From Bacillota bacterium (GTDB taxonomy: Bacteria; Bacillota; Clostridia; Lachnospirales; Lachnospiraceae), in NCBI GenBank assembly GCA_023460575.1, contig JAEWPQ010000297.1:1-64000 (forward strand): a stretch of DNA of 64,000 nt, in the 5' to 3' direction. Shown here one piece after another: positions 17,650-31,000 of this stretch; positions within the stretch are counted from its first letter, which is position 1, and each line of letters starts with the position of its first letter. The notes under the pieces are model-generated. The model worked only from the letters and a program-made list of their open reading frames with translations. It did not search any database and had not been told where the DNA came from. The translations under genes were made by a program, and so were the position numbers.

Positions 17650-18279
17650 TTATTCTTCATCCTTTCCTGCAACACATTTATCATAGTAAAGCATTTCTTC
17701 TCTATGATAAATATTATCACCACGCATACATTTTTTCACATTCCATGCTTCGACAGCATCTTTGAACTTCCGTTCCTCATTGTCTGCCAGATAATCCTTT
17801 ACAAATTGATTATATTCACATTGTGGAAGCGCTGGTGTTGTTTTAATTCCCTGTTTCTTCTTTTCAAATTCATCTTTCCATTCGTTAATAATATCTTGAT
17901 ATGTTATTTTTCCTGTATTATCTCTGATAAACTGGTTTAGCCTTACTGAATAATGAAACCTTGAATCAATTGACTTTAAGAAAGCTGTAGTCTTCGGATT
18001 TCTTTTAAAGCTCTCTGTTACCACCATATCTAATCTCAGCTCATTTATATCATCGCTTTTCTTTTTAGCTATTTTTACCGTCCTTTTTTGTATTACATTA
18101 TTGGACAAGTAATCAACAATCCGTTCATGGATTTCTAACTTCCATCCATCTGAATTTATACCGATTTCTTTGCAGAATTGTACCAAATCCTTCTTTAGCC
18201 AATAATAATTCAGATAATCATCAAGACTTATCGTTCTATCTAGTTTTGGTCTGTCTTCTACAGCTTTCTCCTTATTCAT
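17650..18279 (-). CDS. SAP-like / DUF6434 domain protein
   Basis: This 209-aa protein has a SAP-like helix-extension-helix near residues 17-57 (DYLNYYWLKKDLVQFCKEIG to HERIVDYL) and a second part resembling DUF6434 (RFHYSVRLNQFIRDN to YQDIINEWKDEF). SAP domains bind DNA or RNA; the function of this combination is unknown. I use the ATG at 18279, ten bases after the PKS stop, where GAGAGGAG gives a good ribosome binding site. It sits between the last synthase and the dehydrogenase, so it belongs to the operon. Possible roles are regulation or self-protection at DNA. Confidence 0.65.
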   Translation of the reverse strand: MNKEKAVEDRPKLDRTISLDDYLNYYWLKKDLVQFCKEIGINSDGWKLEIHERIVDYLSNNVIQKRTVKIAKKKSDDINELRLDMVVTESFKRNPKTTAFLKSIDSRFHYSVRLNQFIRDNTGKITYQDIINEWKDEFEKKKQGIKTTPALPQCEYNQFVKDYLADNEERKFKDAVEAWNVKKCMRGDNIYHREEMLYYDKCVAGKDEE

Positions 18280-18289
18280 TTCTGTTTCA

Positions 18290-21200
18290 TTACTCCTCTC
18301 CACACAAGAACTGCTGTATCTGCTTATTAAATTTATCACTTTCACTAATAAATGGCATATGTCCCGACTGCTCGTAGATTTCAAATGTCGCATTCGTAAA
18401 AATATTTGTCAACTGTTTTACTTGTTCCGCCGGATATGTGATGTCCCATTTTCCTGCTATGATAAGGACTGGTATATCAGGTATCTGCTCCTTCATTTTC
18501 TTCATATCGAATTGAAATAGTTCATTTATATAGCAGAGCAATGCAACAGAATCAACTTGACAATGAGCAATGTTAATTAGCTGCATGTATTCCAGGATAC
18601 GGCTTTGCATTTTCTTATCAGTACCAAAGATATTCATAAACTCCAGTTCATATGTTCCCATTGGATTTTCCGAGTATTCTTTTAAGTCGTTAGAACTTAC
18701 CCCACGAACGCTGGCATCCTCTGGTGTCGTACAGATTAAACAAACTTTTTTCACCTTTTCAGGATGTCTGACAATTAAATTCTGCAATATATTACCTGCC
18801 ATGCACCAGCCCAGAATATTTATCGAATCTATCCCTTGATAATCCATAAACTCACTTATATCATCTGCTATATCACTAAACTTAACCTTTTTCCCATTGG
18901 TTTTGCTATTTCCATGCCCAGGCAGCGTTGGAAAAATCATTTTATATTTTTGCATCCATGCCTCTTTTTGGTACTTCCAAATCTCTGGTGTAAAGGCAAG
19001 TGCAGTTAATACAAGCAGGGGTTCCCCATCTCCTTCAATTGTATATTCATACGTATTGCCGGAAGATGCTACAAAACAATTTTCCATTGTCTTACTTTCG
19101 GTTTTTTCTACTATCTTTACTACTTCAGTTGTTTCTTTATTTTGAAGCTTTATCTCGATAGAGTTTATGATATCACCTGCATTCTCAGCTTGTAACACAT
19201 CACTGGGTTCTATGGTATCTCCATATTTTTCAACAAGCTGCGTATATAATCGAGCCATCAATATGGAATTCAAACCGTATTCCTTTAAATCTCCTTGAAT
19301 ATCTAAATCACTTTCCTGTACACCCAGCTCCCTGGCAATATACTTTAAAACATCATCTGCAATGGTTGACTCACTTCGTTGTCCCAATCCCTTAACACTT
19401 TCAATTGTAAGAAGCTGGTCCGTTGGAATAGACAGAAACTGCTTGCTATCTAAAGGTTCCCCCATAATCTGATATAGGATTAGGAAATATTCTGTCAGTG
19501 CTGGTATATAGCGAATACACATTGCATTTGCATTCTCTTTATTTATTGCTACAGACAGCTTTTCTCTTCTTCCTGTTAAGATAAAGTCAGCATCAACTTC
19601 TATCTGCGATAATTGTGCTTCTGAAATTAGTTCTACATCAATTCCGAGTTCTTCTAATAGTTCCTTCTTTACATTTGAAACATATGAAATACTGTCATAC
19701 AAATAATATTTCACTGTAATATTATTTGACTCACATAATGTAAGCATTTGTCTTCCTGCATTCGTGCTAAATGTACAATCATCTAAAATGGTAACAGTTT
19801 GAATATAGTCATTCAATAACAAATCTAAAGCATTGTGGAAATAGAATAAAAGCATCTGATCAAATCGTGTTTCATTTTTCAATACATTATGAAAACTTTC
19901 TTCTTCAAGCACAAATTCTTGCATGGCATTATCGTTATGAAGAATATTGTGCATTTTCTCTCCTAACTTACGAATAAACTGCAAATGGCCTGTTAATTCT
20001 GGAAAAGCTCTGCATAAGAAATCTTCTCTTCTTTCTGGATTCTTCAAAACGGCCTTGACCACTTCATCATTTATTCTATCCGTCATTTGCAAGTTTTCAT
20101 TTTCTTGTATCAGATAGTCATAATCCATTAGATTCTGTGCCAGTTTTTTGACAATTGGCAAAGTATTCGCTTCTTTAAGTGCATCTTCATCCTGTAGATA
20201 CTTGAGCAGGATTCCGTTACAGAATTGTTCAAGCTTTGCATTCCCCATTTCAAGAACGAGTCCTACATTTTCGATATTCTCTTTCTTTTGGCTCCAGCAA
20301 TGAACTGGTTCAAATGAATATCCCGGAAGTGGTATTGTCCTGTCATGCTTTACTTTAGTCATGATCCAGTCAACCGTATTTCCCCCAATCCAATCCATTG
20401 CAAGCTCATGATAAGCTGCATTTTCAACTGATGTTTTAGACTTGCCTGAAATAAAATTGTTATATATGCCTGCTAAATCAAACAAACCATTACAGCAGTT
20501 ATCCAATTTATTCAGCAGGTCATTCTTATTATCTGCTACGATAAGAACACGGTATGAATAAGTAATTTTTCTTTGTAGGTTATAAGCAATAGCATTCATA
20601 GAAACGTCAGTATTTTGTTTACAGAATTCATTCAGGTTTTTTAAGTTACGAATTACACCTCTTTTCGTATTTGAGGAAATTGGAAAGCATAAAAAAGTAT
20701 TATCATCTTCCATATTTCTTAATGCTCCATACTGTTTAGGAGCTTCTTCCAATATAATATTTGCTGCATAACCTCCTGCCCCAAAGGAATTGATGCTGGC
20801 TCTTCTAGGATAAGCCGCACCATCTTTTCCTCGTTTTTGATCCCATTGTTCTAGCTCAACAGCTTTATACAACGGGGTATGATTAAGTTGTATCTTCTTA
20901 TTTACAGTACCATTTAATCTGGTTGGTGCAAATTTCTTTCGTTTCAATTGTAATAACACTTTCATTAATTGTCCCATTCCAGATGCAGCTTCAGCATGTC
21001 CAATATTAGGTTTTACTGAACCAATTGCAATACTGTGTTCAGATAAATCTTCACCTTGGAATACTTTCTTTAAACCTTCTACTTCGATAGAATCATTCAC
21101 CTCAGTACCGATTCCTACTGTTTCAATATAAGAAATACTTTCTTTTGGTATATTTGCATTTTTTATCGCATTTTCCACAATTTCTGCCTGTCCAAGTGGA

Positions 21201-22024
21201 TTCTGTGTAAAATATGCATTCGTTCTGCCAATATGGCCAGCAGCACTGCCTTTGATAACTGCATAAATATAGTCGCCATCTTTGATTGCATCCTCTGCTC
21301 TTTTTAATATTACAGCACCAACAGCTTCTCCTGGTACAAATCCGGTTCCGCCTTCGCAAAAACTTCTTGTCATATCATCATTAGACAGAAGTTTTAGACG
21401 AGACAGATTTACAAGTGCCATTGGATGACTGTACAGATTAACGCCACCAGCAATTACCATATTACACGTTCCTTCACGAATAGCTTCACATGCCATATGT
21501 ATTGCTACAATGGAGGAAGAACACATCGTATCGATTGGCATACTTGGTCCTTTGAGATCCAGCATATAGGAAACTCGATTTGCAATGGAGGCAAAGGAAG
21601 TAGATGTATTGACTGCTGTTCCCTCCAGGCTTTCTTCATATCCGACATAACGATAACTTGATGTAGTTACTCCAACAAACACACCAGTATTTCTATCTAT
21701 GCTTTTCTTAGTGTATCCTGCATTTTCCACTGCATTCCATGCTTCCTGCAAGAACATTCTCTCTTGTGGATCAATGACATCTGCTTCCGTTTTTGCAATA
21801 TGGAAGAACTGTGGATCAAACTTGTCAATATCATCAAGGAAACTTCCATACTGACAATAGGTTTTCCCTGGCTTTCCTAATTCCTCATCATAATACGGTG
21901 ACATATCCCAGCGTGTTATCCTTTGACTAGCACTTTCTTTGTTGACTAACTGATTCCATAATTCATCCCAGTTTTTACTTCCAGGAAGCTTTGTACTAAC
22001 GCCAATAATGGCTATGTCACTAGA
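18290..22024 (-). other. Termination region: KS0, decayed MT, ACP, thioesterase
   Basis: KS9 keeps Cys (MCSSS, near residue 4004) and the second His (NIGHAEA), but the HGTGT motif reads VGIGT, so the decarboxylation His is lost and it should pass the chain on without extension. Residues about 4370-4740 match the layout of the module 5 methyltransferase but lack its glycine-rich SAM motif. ACP Ser is in YGLNSI. The last 265 aa are an alpha/beta hydrolase with the nucleophile elbow GWCMAG (Cys 4911 instead of Ser), Asp in GKWDITYP and His in SGHMPF. Confidence 0.85.
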
Positions 22025-25000
22025 AGAAGCCTGTTTTTCATGTTGCTTCACTACAGCAACCGTTACTGATTCTTTCATGTTTTGCTCATCTATGCCAAAC
22101 ATTTCTTTTAGTTCTTCTTCATAAGTCTGACAGATAAATTCTGTTAAATCATCAATGGTTTGATAAGCATAAATTGCTGTCTCAGATATACTTGGCAAAT
22201 AACCCAGAATCTGTTTTCCAAAACTTGATATACCTATAGAATCAATTCCATACTCGCCAAAATCTTCTGATGGATCTAACTTTTGTGGACTTATCTGGGT
22301 AACATCGGCTAATATGGATATAAGAATTTCAGCTACCATATCATAAAGCTTTTTACTATTATCTTCTGCAGTTGAGAGAGTTTTATTTATTACACTATCT
22401 TGTACTGCAGGTGCTTCTTCTACTGTAGGTATTTTTTCTGCATTTATGGATTCGTCACCAAAATAATCCATTACTTCAGCCTCATAGGTTTCATACATGT
22501 AATCTGTTAAGTCCTGTATGGTCTGATAAGCAAATAATGCCGTTTCTGATATTCCAGGAAAATCCTTTAAGATAAAATTATTGAAGCTTGTAATTCCTAT
22601 GGAATCAATTCCATATTCGGAAAATTCTGTATCCTGATCCAGCTTATCCTTTTGTATGTGTGTCACATTTGAAAGAATCTGTATCAGATATTGCGATACT
22701 TGCTCTTTCGTTACTAATTGAATCTTTTTACTTATCTGTTCCTGAACCAGCTGCTTATCTGGTTTGGGAGGAATTACCCGGCTGACAGCAATGTCATTGC
22801 TGTCATAGGTTGTTGTAATCCAATGCCGATTTTTTTTCAGAGGGTGATTTGGAATAGATACTCTATAATTCTGATCGGTGTCAAATACAGTTGTGTAGTC
22901 AAACTCATATCCCTCAACCCAGTATTTTGCTATGCTGTTCAAATCGCGATTTTTCACATGATTTATAATGTCATCTGTATCCGCAAAATCCTTTTCATTT
23001 TTTATAGAACCAAAATATGCTCTACCTGTTTTTTCGTCTAGATAATCTTGAATCTGCCGTTTTGCATCTTCCTTTGATGTTGCAACAAGAGCCAAACGAT
23101 ATTCACGGAATATTCGTCCTGCAACAGAAGTAAATGCTATATTATGATGTAATTCATCTGTTTTATCTAGATAATCTATCCAATTATGAAGTAATTGGTC
23201 AAATGCATTTTTATTATTAGCAGAAATAAAAATGAGTTCTTCCTTATTCTTTGTTGCTGCTATGCAATCGTCTTTACTATATTCCTCCATAATGACATGC
23301 GCGTTGGATCCACCTGCACCAAAAGAACTAATTCCGGCTCTTCTTGGGAAAGTAATCTTATTTCCATCTCTCTCAATACAAGGCTGTTCCCAATACTCTA
23401 ATTTCTTTTGTATTGTAAAAGCACTATTCTTAAAATCAATTAATTCATTTTCCACTTCTGAATGTAAGGATGGAAAAAGCTGCCTGTTTTTTAGCTGCAA
23501 TGCTACTTTCGTAATCGATGCAATTCCAGCAGCACCTTCACAATGTCCCATATTGGACTTAATTGATCCAAGCTTACAAAATTGCTTATCCTTTGTATTG
23601 AAAGCTTTTGTAATCCCCCTGATTTCAATTGGATCTCCTAATTTAGTTCCAGTTCCGTGGGTTTCCACATAGGAAATACTTCTTGCTTCAACATTACCAG
23701 CTTCTAATGCATGCACAATTACATCGCTTTGAGCGCTAGGGTTGGGAACCGTGAAACCATTTACTTTACCACCATGATTTACGCTAGAGCCTTTGATGAC
23801 TGCATAAATATTATCTCCATCACTCTCAGCCTGTACCAACGGCTTCAATAGAACTGCACCTGCGCCTTCTCCTGGCACATATCCATCTGCTCCTTGTCCA
23901 AAGCTCTTACATCTTCCTGTTGGTGAACTCATTCCAAATTCAGAAAGACGTATATATTTACTTGGATGTAATGACAGACTTACTCCACCTGCTATTGCAT
24001 ATTTACATTCCCCATGCCGAATGCTTTCACATGCCATATGAATGGTTGTTAGTGAAGATGAGCATGCCGAGTCTATAACATAGCTGGGACCTCTAAAATC
24101 AAATATGTAGGAAATCCGGTTAGCAATTGGGGAGTTCCAGTACTCTGTCAGCGCATCATAATTGTGATTTACGAGTTCCTGTGTTTCTATTACTTTATAA
24201 TCATCATACATCATACCGATGAACACACCAACATCATTGCTTCTTGTATCCTTATTAGGAATAGTCAGATCTTCTGGCTTATAACCAGAATCTTCAATTG
24301 CCTGCCATGCCACCTCCAACATAATTCGCTCTTGCGGATCCATAATGGACGCTACTTTTGGAACAATACCAAAGAATTCTTCATCAAACTTATCTGCATC
24401 TTTGATAAATCCTCCCCATTTACAAGTGATTTTTCCTTTTCCGCCCTTCTCATCGTAAAATTCCCGATAATCGAAGCGCTCTTTGGGAATCTCCTCTATA
24501 CAATCCTTACCTGCTTTTAGATTTTGATATAGTTCTTCTATGTTTTCTGACATAGGATATCTTCCACTCATACCAATGATTGCAATTTCATAATTATCTG
24601 ACTCATCTGACTTGTGTTTGATTTCTTCAGCAACTTCTTTATATTCTTCATATTCTTCATATTCAGTTACTGTTTCTTCTATGTCAGCTTGAAACATTTT
24701 TTCCAATTCTTCTTTATGTTCCCCCAAGAAAAATCCGGTTAACTCTAAAAGTGTATGATACTCAAAAAATATCGTTTTGGAAAGTCCTTCAAAATGCTGC
24801 TCCAGTATCTCATGGATTTCCATAACCATAAATGAATCAATTCCCAGTTTGTCAAACGTTGTTTTGTCCCTAATGTTTTGTTCCTCTGTCTTAATAGCAT
24901 TGGCAATGACTGTTCTTAGGTAATTTTTTGTCTTGTCTTGTAAACTAAAACTAGTATTTGATTTAACAGCCTGGACAGTCGTTTTTTCCTCATCAAGGGG

Positions 25001-28000
25001 TTTATCATTTGTTCTCGCTTTATCTTGAATTCCCATAATACGATCTGTCTGGGCTTCGTTTCCAGTAACAGCAATAATGCTGCTTTCGGCCTGCGCTAAT
25101 ATATTTTGGAACATCCCGATCCCCTGATCTTTTGGTATTGGCACCATTCCTGTAATATCAAAATACTGATCTTTGTTGCCATCTGGCAGCTTCATTGCTC
25201 CATCTGCCCAGATTCCCCATTGAATTGAATATGTCTTACCGCTACTGTAATGTTTGTTTACAAACTCATTTCTTTCTTGTGCATATGCATTTAGGAACTC
25301 ATTTGCACAAGCATAAGCGCATCCACCATAATCTCCAATACTGGAGGCTATAGAGGAAAAATAAACAACACATTTCAAAGGTTCTTTCTGCAACACAGCA
25401 TCCAGGTTCATGGTTCCATATACCTTTGCCTGTAGTGGCTGTTTATAAGAATTCCAATCGGCCCTATCAATTGTTTCTTCCCCAGCTGTACCAGCAATAT
25501 GGAGAATTCCTGAAATCTCACCGACATACTCTTTTGCTTTTTCGTACATAATCTTTGCTTCTTCGTATACTGCTATATCACTTTGAATATAGAATACCTT
25601 TACACCACATCGGCGAATACTGTCGAGCCATTCTGTTTCACTTGACGAATCTCTTCTTCCTGTCAATATTACATTGATTTTCTTTTGTGCCAGATAAGAT
25701 GTAAATATCTTCCCAAGCTTTCCAAGTCCTCCTGTAATAATGACTGTATCACCTTGTGACAGGTATGTTAATGAATCTTGATTTTCAATAGAAAGCTTTT
25801 TTAACACTCTTTCGAACCGTTTATTTTGTTTTAACCAAATCTGTCCTGGCTCATATGCCTCTTTTGACTGCATTTCCAACACAATTCTTGCTATCATATC
25901 ATTACTACCATTCGTCTCAACTGCAATTGTTTTTATTAATATATTGTGATTGAGAGAAGTAATTGACTTAATCATTCCGTTTATCATTTCGTTTTCAGGT
26001 TGAATGTAATCTTGCTTTTCTGTATAAATATATGCAAGTTTCACAATAGCTGAAACATTACAATTTACTAATGCTTTTACAAGACAGCTCATAGAGAAGA
26101 AACCATAATCTAATCTTTCTTTTCTGCTTAGCGTGTTCATTCGCATTTCATCAGTTGCAAAAGTATGATAAATTGTAATTTCTCTATAATTATTTAATTT
26201 GAAATCCTGAAGGGCTTTTAGATAATCTTCATATACCGTTGTTCTTATCGCATAGGTATTCTGGTCCACTTTCTGGTATTCATTGCTGCTTTGAATGAAA
26301 CGATGCTCTGTTACACCTAAGTTATTTAGTTCTATCTGATATTTACCAGCTTCTAAAACATTTCCAATTACAATTGCAAGAGTAGATTCTTGATCTTTAA
26401 TGGCAACACAGTTAGGATTACTCTCTTTCCATTCTTTCTTATAATGAAGCTGCTCAATCTGGCTGGTATTATTTTTTTTCTGTGCTTCTATAGATCTTGA
26501 CGTAAATTCCTCAAAACGTACCTTCTCTTGTCCATCTTCACCTAAAATGCTGATATCAAATTTTCGGACACTGCCATCTTCAGTCTGAGAATGCAACCTA
26601 ATATAAGCATATCCTTCCTGAGGTACAGCATCGAAAATGATTAATTTCTTTAATGCAAACGGGATGAATTGTTTTTCCTCCCCATCAGAACTGCTTGAAC
26701 CTGTTCCCATAATGGTTTGCAGTGCTCCATCCATAGCAGGGATCAAAAGCTTGAATCCTGAATCTAATATGTTATCTATCTGTGGAACTTTATATTTTCC
26801 AAGCGCTTCTGTTGCATTACTTTCGATTGATTGAATGCATTTGAAACTTTCTCCATAGGCAAATCCCAATTTTGCAAAGTAGCTGTATAGTTCGCTATGA
26901 ATTAACTGATTATCAAAGGTATTTCGAAGTTGTGTAATGTCGAATATTTTTGCTGAACTACAGTCTGCACTACTTAGCATTGACAACTTGCCTTGTGAAG
27001 CAATAATTGTCTGACCATGTTCTTTGTAATAGACCTTATAATCAAGCTTATCCTTTATTTTTCTTAACTCTATGAAAGAATCTTTAGCGGACTTACCTAC
27101 ATTAATTGGGGCTGCCCATATAACATCTTCAATGGTACGTATCGTATTTTCCTGTACTAGCTCACCAGCTGCCCGAACCATTTCCAGATACGCTACTCCT
27201 GGAAGAATCGTATTTTCTTGAATTTTATGATCTCGAATAAAGAAATCATCCTGTGAAAGACTCTTTCTGAAAATAGTTCTGTCTATTGTTGAAATATTTT
27301 CATCAACTAATGGGTGAATGCAATGAAACGTACTTTTACAACTCTTTCCTGTTCCATTTGGCAGCCAATATCTTGTTTTCTTAAAGGGATATTCCGGTAC
27401 TGCTATCTTTGCAGGAACCCTCCCATCATACAGTTTCTTCCAATCAAAGATGGCTCCATTTGCCCAAAGTACAGCTAAGGCTTTAAAATCTCGATTTTCG
27501 TATATCTGTTTTTCATAATTGATCCAGGAAACACCGGTATTTAGAACTTGTAACATATTTTGATACGTCTCTGCAGATCCAGTAAAGAAGGTATCGGTAT
27601 TTCTTTTCTGATCATAATTTCGTAATATGGTAATTAGTTCTTTTATGGTGGAGGCTACAACTGTAAGTCTCTCTTCCAATTCTTCACGGCCAGTTTGTAA
27701 GACATAAGCATAGGAATCCAAGAAGAATGTACTATCCTGTTGCTTCTGTTCCAGATAGGCAATATGATTTTTCACATATACAATTAACTGTTCTTTTGTT
27801 TTTGCGGAATACAAAAAAACATTACTTTGCTCACTCTGCCATTCTACTTTATGATTTTCCTGATACTCTTCTAATACCAGATGTGCATTGGCACCACCAT
27901 AACCAAAGCAACTAATACCGGCAATTCTCTTTTTATCATAAGGTACCTCCCATTTTTGCGTCTTATGTGCAATTTTGAAAGGAGAATTATTAAGTGCCAA

Positions 28001-31000
28001 ATATGGATTCAGTTCATTAATATGGATACTTGCCGGTATTACATGATGGTTCATAGATAGCAGCACCTTAAATACACTTGCAATCCCGGCAGCTGCTTCC
28101 AGATGACCAATATTTGATTTCACTGAACCAACGCTGCAATATCCTTCTTGCCATTGTTCAATCTGCCCGATTTCAAATAACTTCTTAAATGCTTTATTTA
28201 ACCCATCAATTTCAACTGGGTCTCCAAGTTTTGTACCAGTTCCATGTGCTTCAATGTAGGTGACATCCAATGGATTAATGTGTGCTTTTTCATATGTATT
28301 CATAATTAAGTCAGCTTGTGCACTTGCGTTTGGTGCCGTTAATGAGCTTGCATGTCCACCATGATTGATGCCACAGCCTTTAATTACAGCATAGATGCGG
28401 TCACCATCTTGCTTTGCTTTAGTAAGAGATTTCAATAATATGGTTCCAACACCTTCTCCTCTTACATAACCATCTGCGTTCTTGTCAAACGTCTTACATT
28501 TTCCATCCTTTGCAAGCATTCCCGACTTACTGAATGCTACATATAGATCATCACTTGCAATTACATTCACACCACCTGCTATTGCCATCTGGCAGTCGCC
28601 AGACTGAATTGATTTTACACCTCGTATCACCGCAATTAATGAGCTAGAGCATGCAGTATCAATAGGTTCACTTGGCCCATGAAAATCATATAAGTAAGAA
28701 ACTCTGTTTACAAGTATTGAGTGAGCCCTGCCTGTTGAGGTATATCCAGAAACTGGAATATCTGCCTTTTTGGACAAATCGGTATAATCCATTGTGGAAA
28801 CACCGATAAATACTCCTGTATTACTTCCTCTTAGTTTGGAGGCCTTATAACCAGAGTCTTCAATTGTATGCCAGACACATTCTAACAGAAGTCTTTGTTG
28901 TGGATCCATTAACTCTGCTTCTCTGGGAGAAATAGAGAAAAAATCAGTATCGAAGGTATCAATATCCTTCATAAACGATCCCCATCGCATATCCTCTTTG
29001 CCGCTTTCTTTCCAATCCCATCTTTCTTTCGGTATCTCTGTAATAAAATCTGTCTCACTCTCAAGCTTTTGAAAGAACTCTTCCAAAGAATCACTTTGTG
29101 GCATAACACCGCTCATACCTATAATAGCAATATCATCCTGATATATTTCCTGTGTTTTTTCTACCTCTTCAGATTGTTTGTTTATGCATTCCTCCACTGA
29201 ATCGTTTCCACTCATCTTGGCTGGATATTCATCGCATAAATACTGAATAAATTCTCTGATTTGGCTTTTGTCAAAGAAAATGGTGGGCATTAAATCTGTA
29301 TGTAATATTTCGTTTATGTTGTTCGCAAGGCTGGTAAGAAGTATTGAATCAAATCCATAATCTGTAAAATCATGATCCTCTTTTATTTTGACTGGATCAA
29401 TTTTAATTAGTTCCACTATTTTATCATATACCAATTGTTTCACTTTCGTATACAAATTTTGGCTCACGTCTCTCTCCCCCATCCCAGTGATTTGAAAAGG
29501 AACTATTTGCTTTGCACTGCTGGTTTTTAATAGATACGACTGAAATTTCTGTGCATTACCTTTTATTACAATGCGATTGAAATCTTTGCCTGAAATGGCA
29601 GATTCCAAAGCCTCCATACCCTCGTCAAAAGATAGCAGGCCTAATCCCATTGTTTCCTGCATAAACGTTTTGTCCTGGGTGCTGATCTGCATGCCCCCAT
29701 CTTCCCAAAATGGCCAGCAGATGGATACTATTCTCATATTATCTTTCTGGTATTTTCTTGCATAGGCATTCAAATATTCATTTGCGTAGGCATAATCACT
29801 TTGACCAGGTGTTCCGCAAATTGCAGTAGTGGAGGAAAATAGTGCACAGAATTCTACCCCCATATCTTTTATACATTCAATCAGATATTTTGTACCTGAT
29901 AATTTTGGTGCAATGACTTCCTTGAATTCCTGCAATGTTTTATTCCATATGAACGAATCCTGGTGAATTCCTGCACAATGAAATACTCCTGTAATATTCC
30001 CATACTGCTGTGCAATTTTATGGAATACATGAATAACCTGTTCTTTCCTGCAGACATCAGCATTAAAAGGAATAATAAATTCTCCTGCCGTTTCAGACTC
30101 CTGTATACTTCTACCCAGTATTATTACCTTTGCATGGTAATGGGATACAAGATAGTCTGCCAGTTTCCTTCCTATCTTTCCATTTCCTCCTGTAATAACA
30201 TAAAGTCCGTTCTGTGCAATAGAAGATTTTCCTTCTACATGATCCGCATATACGATTTCTTCCTGATATCTGTTTCCTTGGATGAATTGGATCGCAGCCT
30301 TACTTTTCATGCTAAGTTCCTGATAAATTTGTGTTAGGGACAGCTCTGTTTCATAACCTACTGTTGCCATGGTCAAATATGAATTTTCAAGCATGACTGA
30401 CTTACCTAACGAATTAACTGATTCTAACAGTTCTACATGTTCTGCTTTTCTATTGTAAAGATATAGAACCTGAATCGATTTGCGTTCTTTCTGACTCATT
30501 ATTGTTTTTAGGAACACAAAGAACTGATATACTCCTCGCTCTAAACATTCATTTTCATCCTTTGTATCATTTGCCCAGTACACGAATCGAGTATAAGAAT
30601 CCAGACTTACACTTTCATTATATAGAGCCTTTTCTTTTAACTCGCTTATTTTCTGATTTGTATCACAATACAATACGGAATATTTTTGCTGGTCTGATTG
30701 TAATAGGAAGACTTCTCCTGGTTCTATTATCTGATCTTTAAGACTGCTTCTCATCCATTTTGCTGTCATATATGTAAGATCTTGTTTTATTTTATTATTC
30801 ACGCTTCTCATTTGGAAGTTTTCTATTTTGGCTACGATCTTTCCGTTTAAATCCGACAACCAAATAGAAAACTCTTGCTTTCCTGTCTGTTTACAATAGG
30901 AGTATAGTTTTTCAGGAATTTCAGCATAAAGTTTCAATTCCTTGAATGAAAAGGGCAAAAATACTGCATTACTATCTGTATCAACTGCAGATTTTACTCC

